From assembly GCF_000272005.1 (NCBI RefSeq), contig NZ_AKKU01000006.1, positions 31,359 through 95,358 on the forward strand: a DNA stretch of 64,000 bases, written 5' to 3'. The stretch comes from Alishewanella agri BL06 (GTDB lineage: Bacteria; Pseudomonadota; Gammaproteobacteria; Enterobacterales; Alteromonadaceae). The translations under genes were made by a program, and so were the position numbers. This document shows, in pieces, positions 48,697 to 55,191 of this stretch (its first letter is position 1; every line of letters starts with the position of its first letter). The notes under the pieces are model-generated. The model was not told where the DNA came from and made no database searches. It saw only the letters and a program-made list of their open reading frames with translations.

Positions 48697-48822
48697 ATTC
48701 GATGGTGATCCTCTGCACACAATTCGCTGCGCCCTAGCGGCGCAGCCGTTCAATTAAGTTCTGAATTCGATCGTGACCCTCTGCACACAATTCGCTGCGT
48801 CCTAGCGGCGCAGCGGTTCAAT
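48687..48822. repeat. Two tandem 68-base repeats with GC-rich hairpins
   Basis: Copy 1 is 48687-48754, copy 2 48755-48822; they differ at a few positions. Each begins TAAGTTCTGAATTCGAT and contains the hairpin GCTGCGC (7-base loop) GCGCAGC, changed slightly in copy 2. Copy 1 includes the stop codon of the aldo-keto reductase. The hairpins lack a clear T run but may work as a terminator pair between convergent genes. Confidence 0.9.
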
Positions 48823-48871
48823 GATGAAAATCGTGAGCGACCAGAATTCGCAGTGTTCAGGATTGAAGCCC

Positions 48872-49363
48872 TTATGAGTCATGAAGTTCTTCTTGTTCGG
48901 CGGCGATTGTCGGGAGTAACAACTGAACCTGACCACTAGCGATCGGTTTGCTTTTATCGTTCTGCCAGCAGGTCACACTGACCAAGCTGGACCGCCTGCC
49001 TTGCCGAACAATTTCTGCGCTCGCGAAAGTCGATTGGGCCTTCGCGGAACGAAGATAGTTTACGTGGCTGTCGATGATACGCGGGCAACGTTTATCTCTA
49101 TCTTTGCTCTGTGCAGCCACCCGAGCGGTGAGTTCAATCAGGGCTCCAACTACACCTCCATGGAGGGCTGGTAGCATGAAGTTGCCAATCAGCGTTTCAT
49201 TACACGGCAAGTAAACCAATACAACTGCATCACCGCACTGTACCTGAAGTCCAAGGTGCTGTGCGTAGGGAATACGCTCCAACAGAGCTTTCCAGTCAGC
49301 ACATTTCTCCCTACTTTCTGCAGCGCGCGATCTTTGTTGTGCCAAATCATCTGTCTTACTCAT
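48872..49363 (-). CDS. PaaI-type hotdog thioesterase, second of a pair
   Basis: 163 residues, one hotdog domain. The PaaI/4HBT-type block LIGNFMLPALHGGVVGALIE contains the conserved HGG with its preceding residues, and DSHVNYLRSAK forms the following strand. Substrate is probably an aryl- or acyl-CoA. It overlaps the upstream thioesterase gene by 4 bases (ATGA), so the two are coupled and may form a hetero-oligomer. Transcribed toward the aldo-keto reductase. Confidence 0.82.
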   Translation of the reverse strand: MSKTDDLAQQRSRAAESREKCADWKALLERIPYAQHLGLQVQCGDAVVLVYLPCNETLIGNFMLPALHGGVVGALIELTARVAAQSKDRDKRCPRIIDSHVNYLRSAKAQSTFASAEIVRQGRRSSLVSVTCWQNDKSKPIASGQVQLLLPTIAAEQEELHDS

Positions 49364-49845
49364 ACGCTGTTCTTCTTTAATCCATCTGAGTGGAATTGCT
49401 GTCCATGAGTGTTTCTCATGAAGGTGGCCTTTGCCGTAGCCAATAATTCGCTATCAGCCTCGCAGAAAATGTCGCAATCAATGAACGCGACCTGGTCTGT
49501 TAAATGACGACAGGTAGCTACAGCCAACAGGGCTCGGTCGCCGTTGGCAGGCCGCAAATAATCCATGCGCAGATCCAGCGTAGCAATGGGCATCAACTCC
49601 ATGGCCCCTGCAATTACGGCCAAGCCTCCGGCGGAGTCTGCCAGCGAATAAAGTAAGCTGGTGCAGATTTCTTTCGTATCCTCTTGCGCGAACATCCATG
49701 ACTGTGGAGTCAGACGCATACGGACCTGGTCTCGGTCTACCGAGACGACCTGAATGCCGAGAGCTCTAGCGTGAGGAACCTGCTCAGTGAACTGGCACGC
49801 AGCCGTAACAACATGACTGTGCTGGAGTCTGCTTAGCTCGTTCAT
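49360..49845 (-). CDS. PaaI-type hotdog thioesterase, first of a pair
   Basis: 161 residues from the ATG. Single hotdog domain with ICTSLLYSLADSAGGLAVI in the place of the usual HGG-containing helix, so the HGG motif is absent, and LDLRMDYLRPANGDRALLAVA as the typical strand pair. The missing HGG suggests that it may be a partner or a divergent enzyme relative to the following gene. Both likely handle CoA or thioester intermediates. Nothing in the leader identifies its regulation. Confidence 0.75.
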   Translation of the reverse strand: MNELSRLQHSHVVTAACQFTEQVPHARALGIQVVSVDRDQVRMRLTPQSWMFAQEDTKEICTSLLYSLADSAGGLAVIAGAMELMPIATLDLRMDYLRPANGDRALLAVATCRHLTDQVAFIDCDIFCEADSELLATAKATFMRNTHGQQFHSDGLKKNSV

Positions 49846-50251
49846 CAAAGCTGCCCAGCTAGGTATGTATTTCTTGCAGGCGCGGAAGTTTTGGAGATCA
49901 GTTGAATTCTATAGGTCATGAAGATAGCGTTCTCTTGTGGATAACGTTGTTTACGGATTCTGGTTGGTTAACTGATCAAAAGTCAAACACTTTGTTGAAC
50001 TAAACAAAATGGTATCGGCGCAATTGATTACGGTCATTGCAATGAGCCTTACCGCAAGCTTATCGTCAAAATGCGTTAAAAACTGATCCTGATGAAGATA
50101 GCGGTTACTCAGCTGCCTGTGTGTGGGGTGAATTTTAATACCAATTTGGTTGAGCAGTTTTTAGTGTTGTGATGCATTGATGGATAACTACTGGTTGTGC
50201 TGCATTATATGCAACTGGCCGACAATGGCCAGTTGCAATGATAATGCTAGG
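49846..50251. other. Non-coding gap before the transposon mobility module
   Basis: About 400 bases without a credible gene between the hotdog pair and the tnpT-like gene. The only structure I see is a perfect inverted repeat GCAACTGGCC-GACAAT-GGCCAGTTGC at 50211-50236, 16 bases beyond the tnpT-like stop codon. It may end or stabilise that mRNA, though no T run follows. The gap marks the border between passenger genes and core module. Confidence 0.6.
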
Positions 50252-51424
50252 TCATGCCAGTCTCAGGATCCTGTCTGGTAAGGTATAGGTCTCGCCGTCA
50301 AAATTTACAGAGTATTTCACAGTGCTGCCCTTTTTCACGCAGCGCTCGACCTGGCCAATGCGGTCATATAAGGCATGATCAGCATCGACCACAATAACGT
50401 CTTCGCCCTTGGCATATTGAGCCGGCGTCGAAATGGCGTTGACTGTGGAGAATGTCTGCCAGAGCTGCTGCTGGGTACTGAGCGACGCTGACAAAGCCGC
50501 TTTTTCCTGCAGCCAGGCTTGCTCATTTGCCTGCAAACTGGCGACTTTAGCCGCCGCTGCCGCATACTGTTGTTGCAAGTCTTCGTGTTGCTTTTGCAAT
50601 CTGTTTAGCTCGGTATCTTTACGATATAGTTGCTGCTCCGTTTGTTGTTGGCTGTTCTGGCTCCCCAATAATTGTTGCTCAATCTTGCTGACCGACTGTG
50701 TGGCGTGATGCAATTCCGCCGACTGTTGCTGTGTTTGTTCTTTTAAGGTTGTACATTCCTGTTGTTTAACGCTCAACGCTTGGTGGCTTAACCGTAACTC
50801 GGCCTGTAGTTGTTGTACCTGATGATCATGCCTGTGCTGCTCTTGTTCCCGTTGCGTTTTCACAGACTCACGATAATGCTCAAGAGCATGACGGGCATGA
50901 GTATGCTTCTCTTCCAGCGACTGAATATGCTTTTCCTTATCCTGGATTGTACCGCTCAGATGGCGATTTTCCGAAGTCATAGAAGACAACTGCAGCGCAT
51001 CCTCATGACGGGCATGTTTCAGTTCTTCAATCTGCGCTAAGGCTTCGCGGTGTTGGTGTTCCAATTTATCCCGATGTTCACTGATGGCCATCAATTCCTG
51101 CCGTAGCACGTCAAGTTGTCGTTGGCGCTCTGCGATCACGAGATGATGCCGCTCTTCCGTAGTCTTAATGCGCTGCATGGCCTCTTCCTGGAGGCGCTGT
51201 GCTAAATGGCCCACGAACTGGCCTAATTCGTCACTTAGCGCTGAAAGGTTGTCAAGACGTCCTTTCTCATCGACTTCAAGCTCTCTCAAGTACTTCAAAA
51301 TCGTGGTATTCGACCCGGAGCCTAACTCTGACCGAACCAGTTCGACAGATGGGTGGCGTCCTTGCGCAATGAGCTCGTTCCGAACCTGCTGAACCTGATG
51401 CTTGGTGATCCCGTCTCTGGCCAT
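50252..51424 (-). CDS. tnpT: KfrA-like coiled-coil DNA-binding protein, TnpT-type resolution accessory factor
   Basis: 390 residues. Residues 1-50 are a KfrA_N-type winged helix domain (TKHQVQQVRNELIAQGRHPS, then GSGSNTTILKYLREL). Residues 60-310 are a long Gln/Glu/Arg-rich coiled coil. The last 60 residues look beta-rich and SH3-like (YDRIGQVERCVKKG, then FDGETYTLPDRIL). In Tn4651-type transposons a protein of this form, TnpT, binds next to the core site and promotes TnpS recombination. Divergence from the tnpS-like gene across a palindromic region supports that role. A plasmid KfrA relative is the alternative. Confidence 0.75.
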   Translation of the reverse strand: MARDGITKHQVQQVRNELIAQGRHPSVELVRSELGSGSNTTILKYLRELEVDEKGRLDNLSALSDELGQFVGHLAQRLQEEAMQRIKTTEERHHLVIAERQRQLDVLRQELMAISEHRDKLEHQHREALAQIEELKHARHEDALQLSSMTSENRHLSGTIQDKEKHIQSLEEKHTHARHALEHYRESVKTQREQEQHRHDHQVQQLQAELRLSHQALSVKQQECTTLKEQTQQQSAELHHATQSVSKIEQQLLGSQNSQQQTEQQLYRKDTELNRLQKQHEDLQQQYAAAAAKVASLQANEQAWLQEKAALSASLSTQQQLWQTFSTVNAISTPAQYAKGEDVIVVDADHALYDRIGQVERCVKKGSTVKYSVNFDGETYTLPDRILRLA

Positions 51425-51437
51425 GGTTGCCTCTTAA

Positions 51438-51476
51438 TCGTAATATTACGTAATATGTAATTACATAATATTACGA
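51438..51476. promoter_or_regulatory. Nested palindrome, likely binding site of the TnpT-like protein
   Basis: TCGTAATATTA at 51438-51448 and its reverse complement at 51466-51476 frame an inner perfect palindrome TATGTAATTACATA (51454-51467, sharing two bases with the right arm). It starts 14 bases before the tnpT start. The location fits both a cointegrate-resolution accessory site and an autoregulatory operator. Confidence 0.65.
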
Positions 51477-51509
51477 TATCCATAAATTGCAAATAATCGA
51501 CATAATTTA

Positions 51510-51538
51510 ACCCCTGATAATAGGGCATTATCAGGGGT
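51510..51538. other. Candidate core recombination site (rst core) for the TnpS-like recombinase
   Basis: A perfect 12-base inverted repeat ACCCCTGATAAT / ATTATCAGGGGT with a 5-base centre AGGGC. Two inverted arms around a short spacer is the layout of a tyrosine recombinase core site. It is 33 bases from the nested palindrome on the tnpT side, as expected for the Tn4651-like rst region. A hairpin of unrelated role cannot be excluded. Confidence 0.65.
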
Positions 51539-51629
51539 AATGGCAGATCAGAGCTCCAAATAGCCTTTCGGCCATACATAATGGCGTGCGGTACCGGGCA
51601 AAACACAGCCGGCATTATCACGCTTTTTC

Positions 51630-51669
51630 TTGCGGCAATATGCCGTACAGGTCTATACTGTGCAGGTCT
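51630..51669 (+). promoter_or_regulatory. Promoter of the toxin-antitoxin-recombinase unit
   Basis: TTGCGG (51630-51635), 18 bases, TATACT (51654-51659). CAGGTCT occurs twice, 15 bases apart (51648-51654 and 51663-51669), around the -10, a possible operator for the RHH antitoxin. The antitoxin ATG is at 51692 with GAGGGG upstream. Confidence 0.6.
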
Positions 51670-51691
51670 TTTTTTGTACAGAGGGGATATC

Positions 51692-51967
51692 ATGACAACA
51701 GTACTTCGAGAGCGGATCGAAATGCGGGTGGATGCAGAAACCAAGCAATTGGCAGAACGCGCTGCAGCTGCTTCAGGCTGCGCATCCCTGACGGAGTTTA
51801 TGGTTCGTCTTATTCGTGACAATGCCCCACAGATCCTGCAGGCTCAGGCAGCCATTGAATTGACGTCAGCCCAGTTTGATCAGTTTATGCAGGTATGTGA
51901 AGCGCCACCCACGCCGCATGCTCGCTTAAAGGCGGCGGCAGCCCGACTTGACCATGAGGGGTTTTAA
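51692..51967 (+). CDS. DUF1778 ribbon-helix-helix antitoxin (TacA-like)
   Basis: 91 residues. The N-terminal RHH domain (residues 3-48, with RIEMRVDAETKQLAERAAA) dimerises and binds the operator; the C-terminal tail (LTSAQFDQFMQVCEAPP) is the usual toxin-binding part. It neutralises the GNAT toxin encoded directly downstream: the stop codon is adjacent to the toxin start. Typical antitoxin-first gene order. Transposon-borne TA pairs beside the resolution site are known in the Tn3 family. Confidence 0.9.
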   Translation: MTTVLRERIEMRVDAETKQLAERAAAASGCASLTEFMVRLIRDNAPQILQAQAAIELTSAQFDQFMQVCEAPPTPHARLKAAAARLDHEGF

Positions 51968-52486
51968 TTGGCCTTGGCAGCGGAATTTGTGCTGCTGGAT
52001 GCAGCCCTGCATGATTTAAAAGGGTTTGATTGTGGCAAAGCAAGTCTTAATGACTACCTGAGCCGGTACGCAGTGCGCAATAGCGGTTTGGGTTTGAGCC
52101 GGACCTGGGTACTGACCGAACAGGCCGAACACGGTAAACTACCGATCGCTGCCTATTATACTCTGGCCAGTAGTACGGTGGCACGGGAAGAGCTGCCTGC
52201 GCAGAATAAATCACTGCCGACGTATCCGGTGCCGGTCGTGCTGCTGGCTCGACTGGGCGTGTCTGTTCACTATCAGGGGCAGCAACTAGGAGCTAAAACA
52301 CTGGTGCAGGCACTGAGGACAGCTCTTGAACTGGCCGATCGGGGCTTACCGGCCCTGGGCGTAGTCTTGGATGTGTTGGATGATGCGACCCTACGATTTT
52401 ATCAGCACATGGGCATGTTTATGCCGCTGACCGACCAACCGCAACGATTGTTTGTGCCGATGGGCACTATTCGACAACTGTCTTAG
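51968..52486 (+). CDS. GNAT-fold toxin (TacT-like)
   Basis: 172 residues from a TTG start that directly follows the antitoxin stop. The family opening HDLKGFDCGKASLNDYL and RNSGLGLSRTWVL, the acetyl-CoA loop (YQGQQLGAKTLVQAL) and the end DATLRFYQHMGM are all present. TacT-type toxins acetylate the amino group of aminoacyl-tRNAs and halt translation. The TTG start would keep toxin output below antitoxin output. The recombinase gene begins 15 bases after the stop, so all three genes likely share one transcript. Confidence 0.88.
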   Translation: MALAAEFVLLDAALHDLKGFDCGKASLNDYLSRYAVRNSGLGLSRTWVLTEQAEHGKLPIAAYYTLASSTVAREELPAQNKSLPTYPVPVVLLARLGVSVHYQGQQLGAKTLVQALRTALELADRGLPALGVVLDVLDDATLRFYQHMGMFMPLTDQPQRLFVPMGTIRQLS

Positions 52487-52501
52487 TACGGAGGTGGCCT
52501 G

Positions 52502-53752
52502 GTGAGTAAAGTTGATCGTTATTTACAGGCTGCCACACGCGAACATACCCGGCGTAGTTATCAATCGGCGGTCGAACATTTTGAAGTTGCCTGGGGGGGC
52601 GTGTTGCCGACCACCGCCACGGAGTTGGCCCGCTACCTGGCGCATTACGCCGATACACTGGCTATCACGACCTTAAAGCAGCGGCTGGCCGCGCTATCCA
52701 GTTGGCATCAGGCCCAAGGCTTTGCCGACCCCACCAAAGCTCCGTTGGTTCGTCAGGTCTTAAAAGGGATCCGAGAACTGCATCCGGATAAAGCGAAACA
52801 AGCTAAACCGTTACAACTCAATGTGCTTGAGCAGATAATTGGCTATCTGGATCAGCAAGCACTGCAGGCCCAGCAGACAGAAAACTATGCCAAGCACCTG
52901 AGAGCCGTTCGTGATAAAGCCTTGGTGCTGATGGGATTCTGGCGTGCCTTTCGCAGTGACGAGCTCAGTCGTCTTCACATCGAACATCTGGAGTTCGTGC
53001 CAAATGAAGGGATGATCGCCTATCTGCCGCGAAGTAAGACGGACCGGACCAATCAGGGCCAGGCTTTTCGATTACCTGAGTTGCAGCGGCTATGCCCGGT
53101 CGACGCCTGCCGGCAGTATTTGGTGTTACTGCAACAAGCGGCCGGCCCTTTGTTTCGCGCAGTCAATCGCTGGGGCATGGTCTCTGAGTCGTCCCTACGC
53201 GCCGATAGCATCATTCCGTTACTTCGACACCTTTTGCAACAAGCTCAGGTGGGCGACGCGGCACTCTATAGCAGCCATTCGCTGCGCCGGGGCTTTGCAA
53301 ACTGGGCTAACCAACAAGGGTGGTCCCTGAAGCAACTCATGGAACACGTCGGATGGCGCGATGTAAAGTCTGCGATGCGCTATCTGGAATCAAACGATCC
53401 TTTCTCTCAACAGGCAATTGACCAAGCTTTGGCGCTACCCGCACCGAGCCAAGTGCAAAATCAGTTAAAGACACATGTCCTGGAATTACGGCTTCATCTT
53501 CAGCCTTACCATCAACGTGGACGAAGCTCGGCCGCTCGACAGCATATAGAACGATACTGTCTGAAACCTTACGCCATGAGTAAAGGAAGCCAGCAAGAGA
53601 GTTATTTGTTGACGATGCAGGCGCGGGATCACGAGGAACTGGATGGCATAGTGGATGACCTGTTACTACAGCTCCATGATGCCGCCAGAGCGCATCAATG
53701 TATGGTCGAAATTACACTGAAAGAGCAAGCTACTGGGCAGCAATGGGATTAA
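52502..53752 (+). CDS. tnpS: Tyrosine recombinase, TnpS-type cointegrate resolvase
   Basis: 416 residues from a GTG with GGAGGTGG. It has an N-terminal SAM-like core-binding domain (residues 5-95). The catalytic domain has Arg in FWRAFRSDELSRL (about 150), the HxxR block in SSHSLRRGFANWA (about 260) and the nucleophile Tyr in WRDVKSAMRYLE (about 297). A further ~120-residue C-terminal extension has no recognised domain. In Tn4651 the TnpS recombinase resolves cointegrates with TnpT. The tnpT-like partner and the core palindrome lie upstream. Confidence 0.85.
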   Translation: MSKVDRYLQAATREHTRRSYQSAVEHFEVAWGGVLPTTATELARYLAHYADTLAITTLKQRLAALSSWHQAQGFADPTKAPLVRQVLKGIRELHPDKAKQAKPLQLNVLEQIIGYLDQQALQAQQTENYAKHLRAVRDKALVLMGFWRAFRSDELSRLHIEHLEFVPNEGMIAYLPRSKTDRTNQGQAFRLPELQRLCPVDACRQYLVLLQQAAGPLFRAVNRWGMVSESSLRADSIIPLLRHLLQQAQVGDAALYSSHSLRRGFANWANQQGWSLKQLMEHVGWRDVKSAMRYLESNDPFSQQAIDQALALPAPSQVQNQLKTHVLELRLHLQPYHQRGRSSAARQHIERYCLKPYAMSKGSQQESYLLTMQARDHEELDGIVDDLLLQLHDAARAHQCMVEITLKEQATGQQWD

Positions 53753-53761
53753 GAGGTGGAT

Positions 53762-54307
53762 ATGGATTGGATGGACGCTGGTAAGGTTGGTCTTTCGAGC
53801 GCGGCTTTTGGCATATCCTGCTTAGCGCTCTGGATATCTCATCGAAATTGGCTGCGCAGTAATTGCCCAATAGTGGTCGCATGCATAGAAACAGCGACAG
53901 CTCAAGATGAAGCGTTCATTGCCTATAATCTGGTTGTGGTGAACACCGGCAACCGGCCAGCGGTGAATGTGCGGCTTTACTGCGAGGACTCCGATCTTGA
54001 ACAATGCATTCAGCCTGGGCCCCATGCAGGGAAAAAGCCGGGGTCCACATGGACTCATGTCAAAAAATGTTTTCAGGAGGACGCCGAGATCCCGGTGTTG
54101 CTGAACGGCAAGTCTGTGTCGAATTCTTTTGGGTTTACTGGAGTGAATCAACAATCGTTTTGGAAATACAATTCTCGATTGAAAATCACACTGCGATATG
54201 CTGATTTGGATGGAACGAACTATCGCAAAGAGCTGATTTTACTGATTAAGGATTCTGTGGCTTTTGCTGGTGGAATGTGGTCCATGCCGGAAGAAACCAA
54301 GAAATAA
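53762..54307 (+). CDS. Membrane-anchored protein of unknown function
   Basis: 181 residues from an ATG with AGAGGTGG close before it. One N-terminal transmembrane helix (GLSSAAFGISCLALWISH) is followed by about 150 residues with strand-rich, immunoglobulin-like pattern (YNLVVVNTGNRPAVNVRLYC), typical of small extracytoplasmic or cytoplasmic-facing beta sandwiches. Not recognised. It lies between tnpS and tnpA, where Tn3-family elements normally have nothing, together with the next gene that has a similar layout. Confidence 0.7.
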   Translation: MDWMDAGKVGLSSAAFGISCLALWISHRNWLRSNCPIVVACIETATAQDEAFIAYNLVVVNTGNRPAVNVRLYCEDSDLEQCIQPGPHAGKKPGSTWTHVKKCFQEDAEIPVLLNGKSVSNSFGFTGVNQQSFWKYNSRLKITLRYADLDGTNYRKELILLIKDSVAFAGGMWSMPEETKK

Positions 54308-54368
54308 GCATGGTGCCAAAGACGATCCATTTTCAGAGGGTAATCGTTTCATAAGACTGAGGTAAAAT

Positions 54369-55049
54369 ATGACTGATCCTGATACAACGCAGAAATCACA
54401 GGTACTCTGTAAGCATTGCTGTCACCCAATCCCTCATGGCGCACGAATTTGTTCGATATGCCGCTCTTACCAAAACTGGTTCAGTTTTATCCCATTTTCT
54501 AGCACGATACTTGCGCTTCTCACTGCACTTATCTCTGTCATGGGTATTGTGATACCGTTACTGTATGGCATTTTTCACACCCCACAGTCCGAGGCTTCAC
54601 TCACAATGCCTTCGATTGATGGGACCACTCTTCGTGTGACTGCTGTCAACACGGGAGATGCGTCTGCATCACTGATCCGAGCATGGTTCAGCAGTGATTT
54701 GTTAGCAGGTGCCACCAAAGTGAAACTGCGAAACGACGACGATGCGCTGCTGCCACCTGGGCATAAATTACTTGTCTTTGATATTATTCCGCTCTTAGAT
54801 GAGCAAGGCTCTTATCAGCACTCGCTTGAAATGATGTCGTATATCACTCAAAACAAACCGGGGCCATCTACGAAGATTCGTTTTCATGTGCTCCAGTCTG
54901 ACGGTCGTTTTGCCATTCAAGAGTTTGCTCTAAGTGCAGACGACCTTTTCAAATTGTTCAGAGCCAATGCAGACAGATGTTCAGCAATAGAGAAAGTTAA
55001 CTTCGAAAACGGCTGTATTGGAGCCGGAGTACCAGCAGAGGAGCCATAA
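54369..55049 (+). CDS. Zinc-ribbon plus transmembrane protein of unknown function
   Basis: 226 residues with GAGGTAAAAT before the ATG. The N-terminus holds a zinc ribbon (CKHCC, then CSIC ten residues later), then two hydrophobic stretches that may be one long or two short helices (FSSTILALLTALISVMGI and VIPLLYGIF), then a C-terminal beta-rich domain (TLRVTAVNTGDASASLIRA) like that of the preceding gene. Function unknown. No enzymatic motif is seen. With its neighbour it could be a two-protein envelope module carried by the transposon. Confidence 0.7.
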   Translation: MTDPDTTQKSQVLCKHCCHPIPHGARICSICRSYQNWFSFIPFSSTILALLTALISVMGIVIPLLYGIFHTPQSEASLTMPSIDGTTLRVTAVNTGDASASLIRAWFSSDLLAGATKVKLRNDDDALLPPGHKLLVFDIIPLLDEQGSYQHSLEMMSYITQNKPGPSTKIRFHVLQSDGRFAIQEFALSADDLFKLFRANADRCSAIEKVNFENGCIGAGVPAEEP

Positions 55050-55191
55050 TCCAACGTAGCCATCCATCTAACGTTTCATCTATTTAATTTCATTTAATGC
55101 ACTGAAATAAACAAAGAAATCGCTATTGAAATTAATACGCTGGTATGTTGTTCTGGACACCAAAAGAGATGCACGATGTGAAGGATGATCA

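Noticed and set aside
48687..48822. Possible CRISPR unit or integron attC site in the tandem 68-base repeats
   Set aside because: Only two adjacent copies with no spacers, no R/L core consensus of attC, and no cas or intI gene nearby.
49846..50251. Hidden gene in the 400-base gap
   Set aside because: No frame with a good start and ribosome binding site; only a hairpin at 50211-50236 stands out.
50252..51424. Plasmid partition/KfrA gene implying an integrated plasmid
   Set aside because: There is no replication or partition gene nearby; divergence from a tyrosine recombinase and palindromes in between fits TnpT better.
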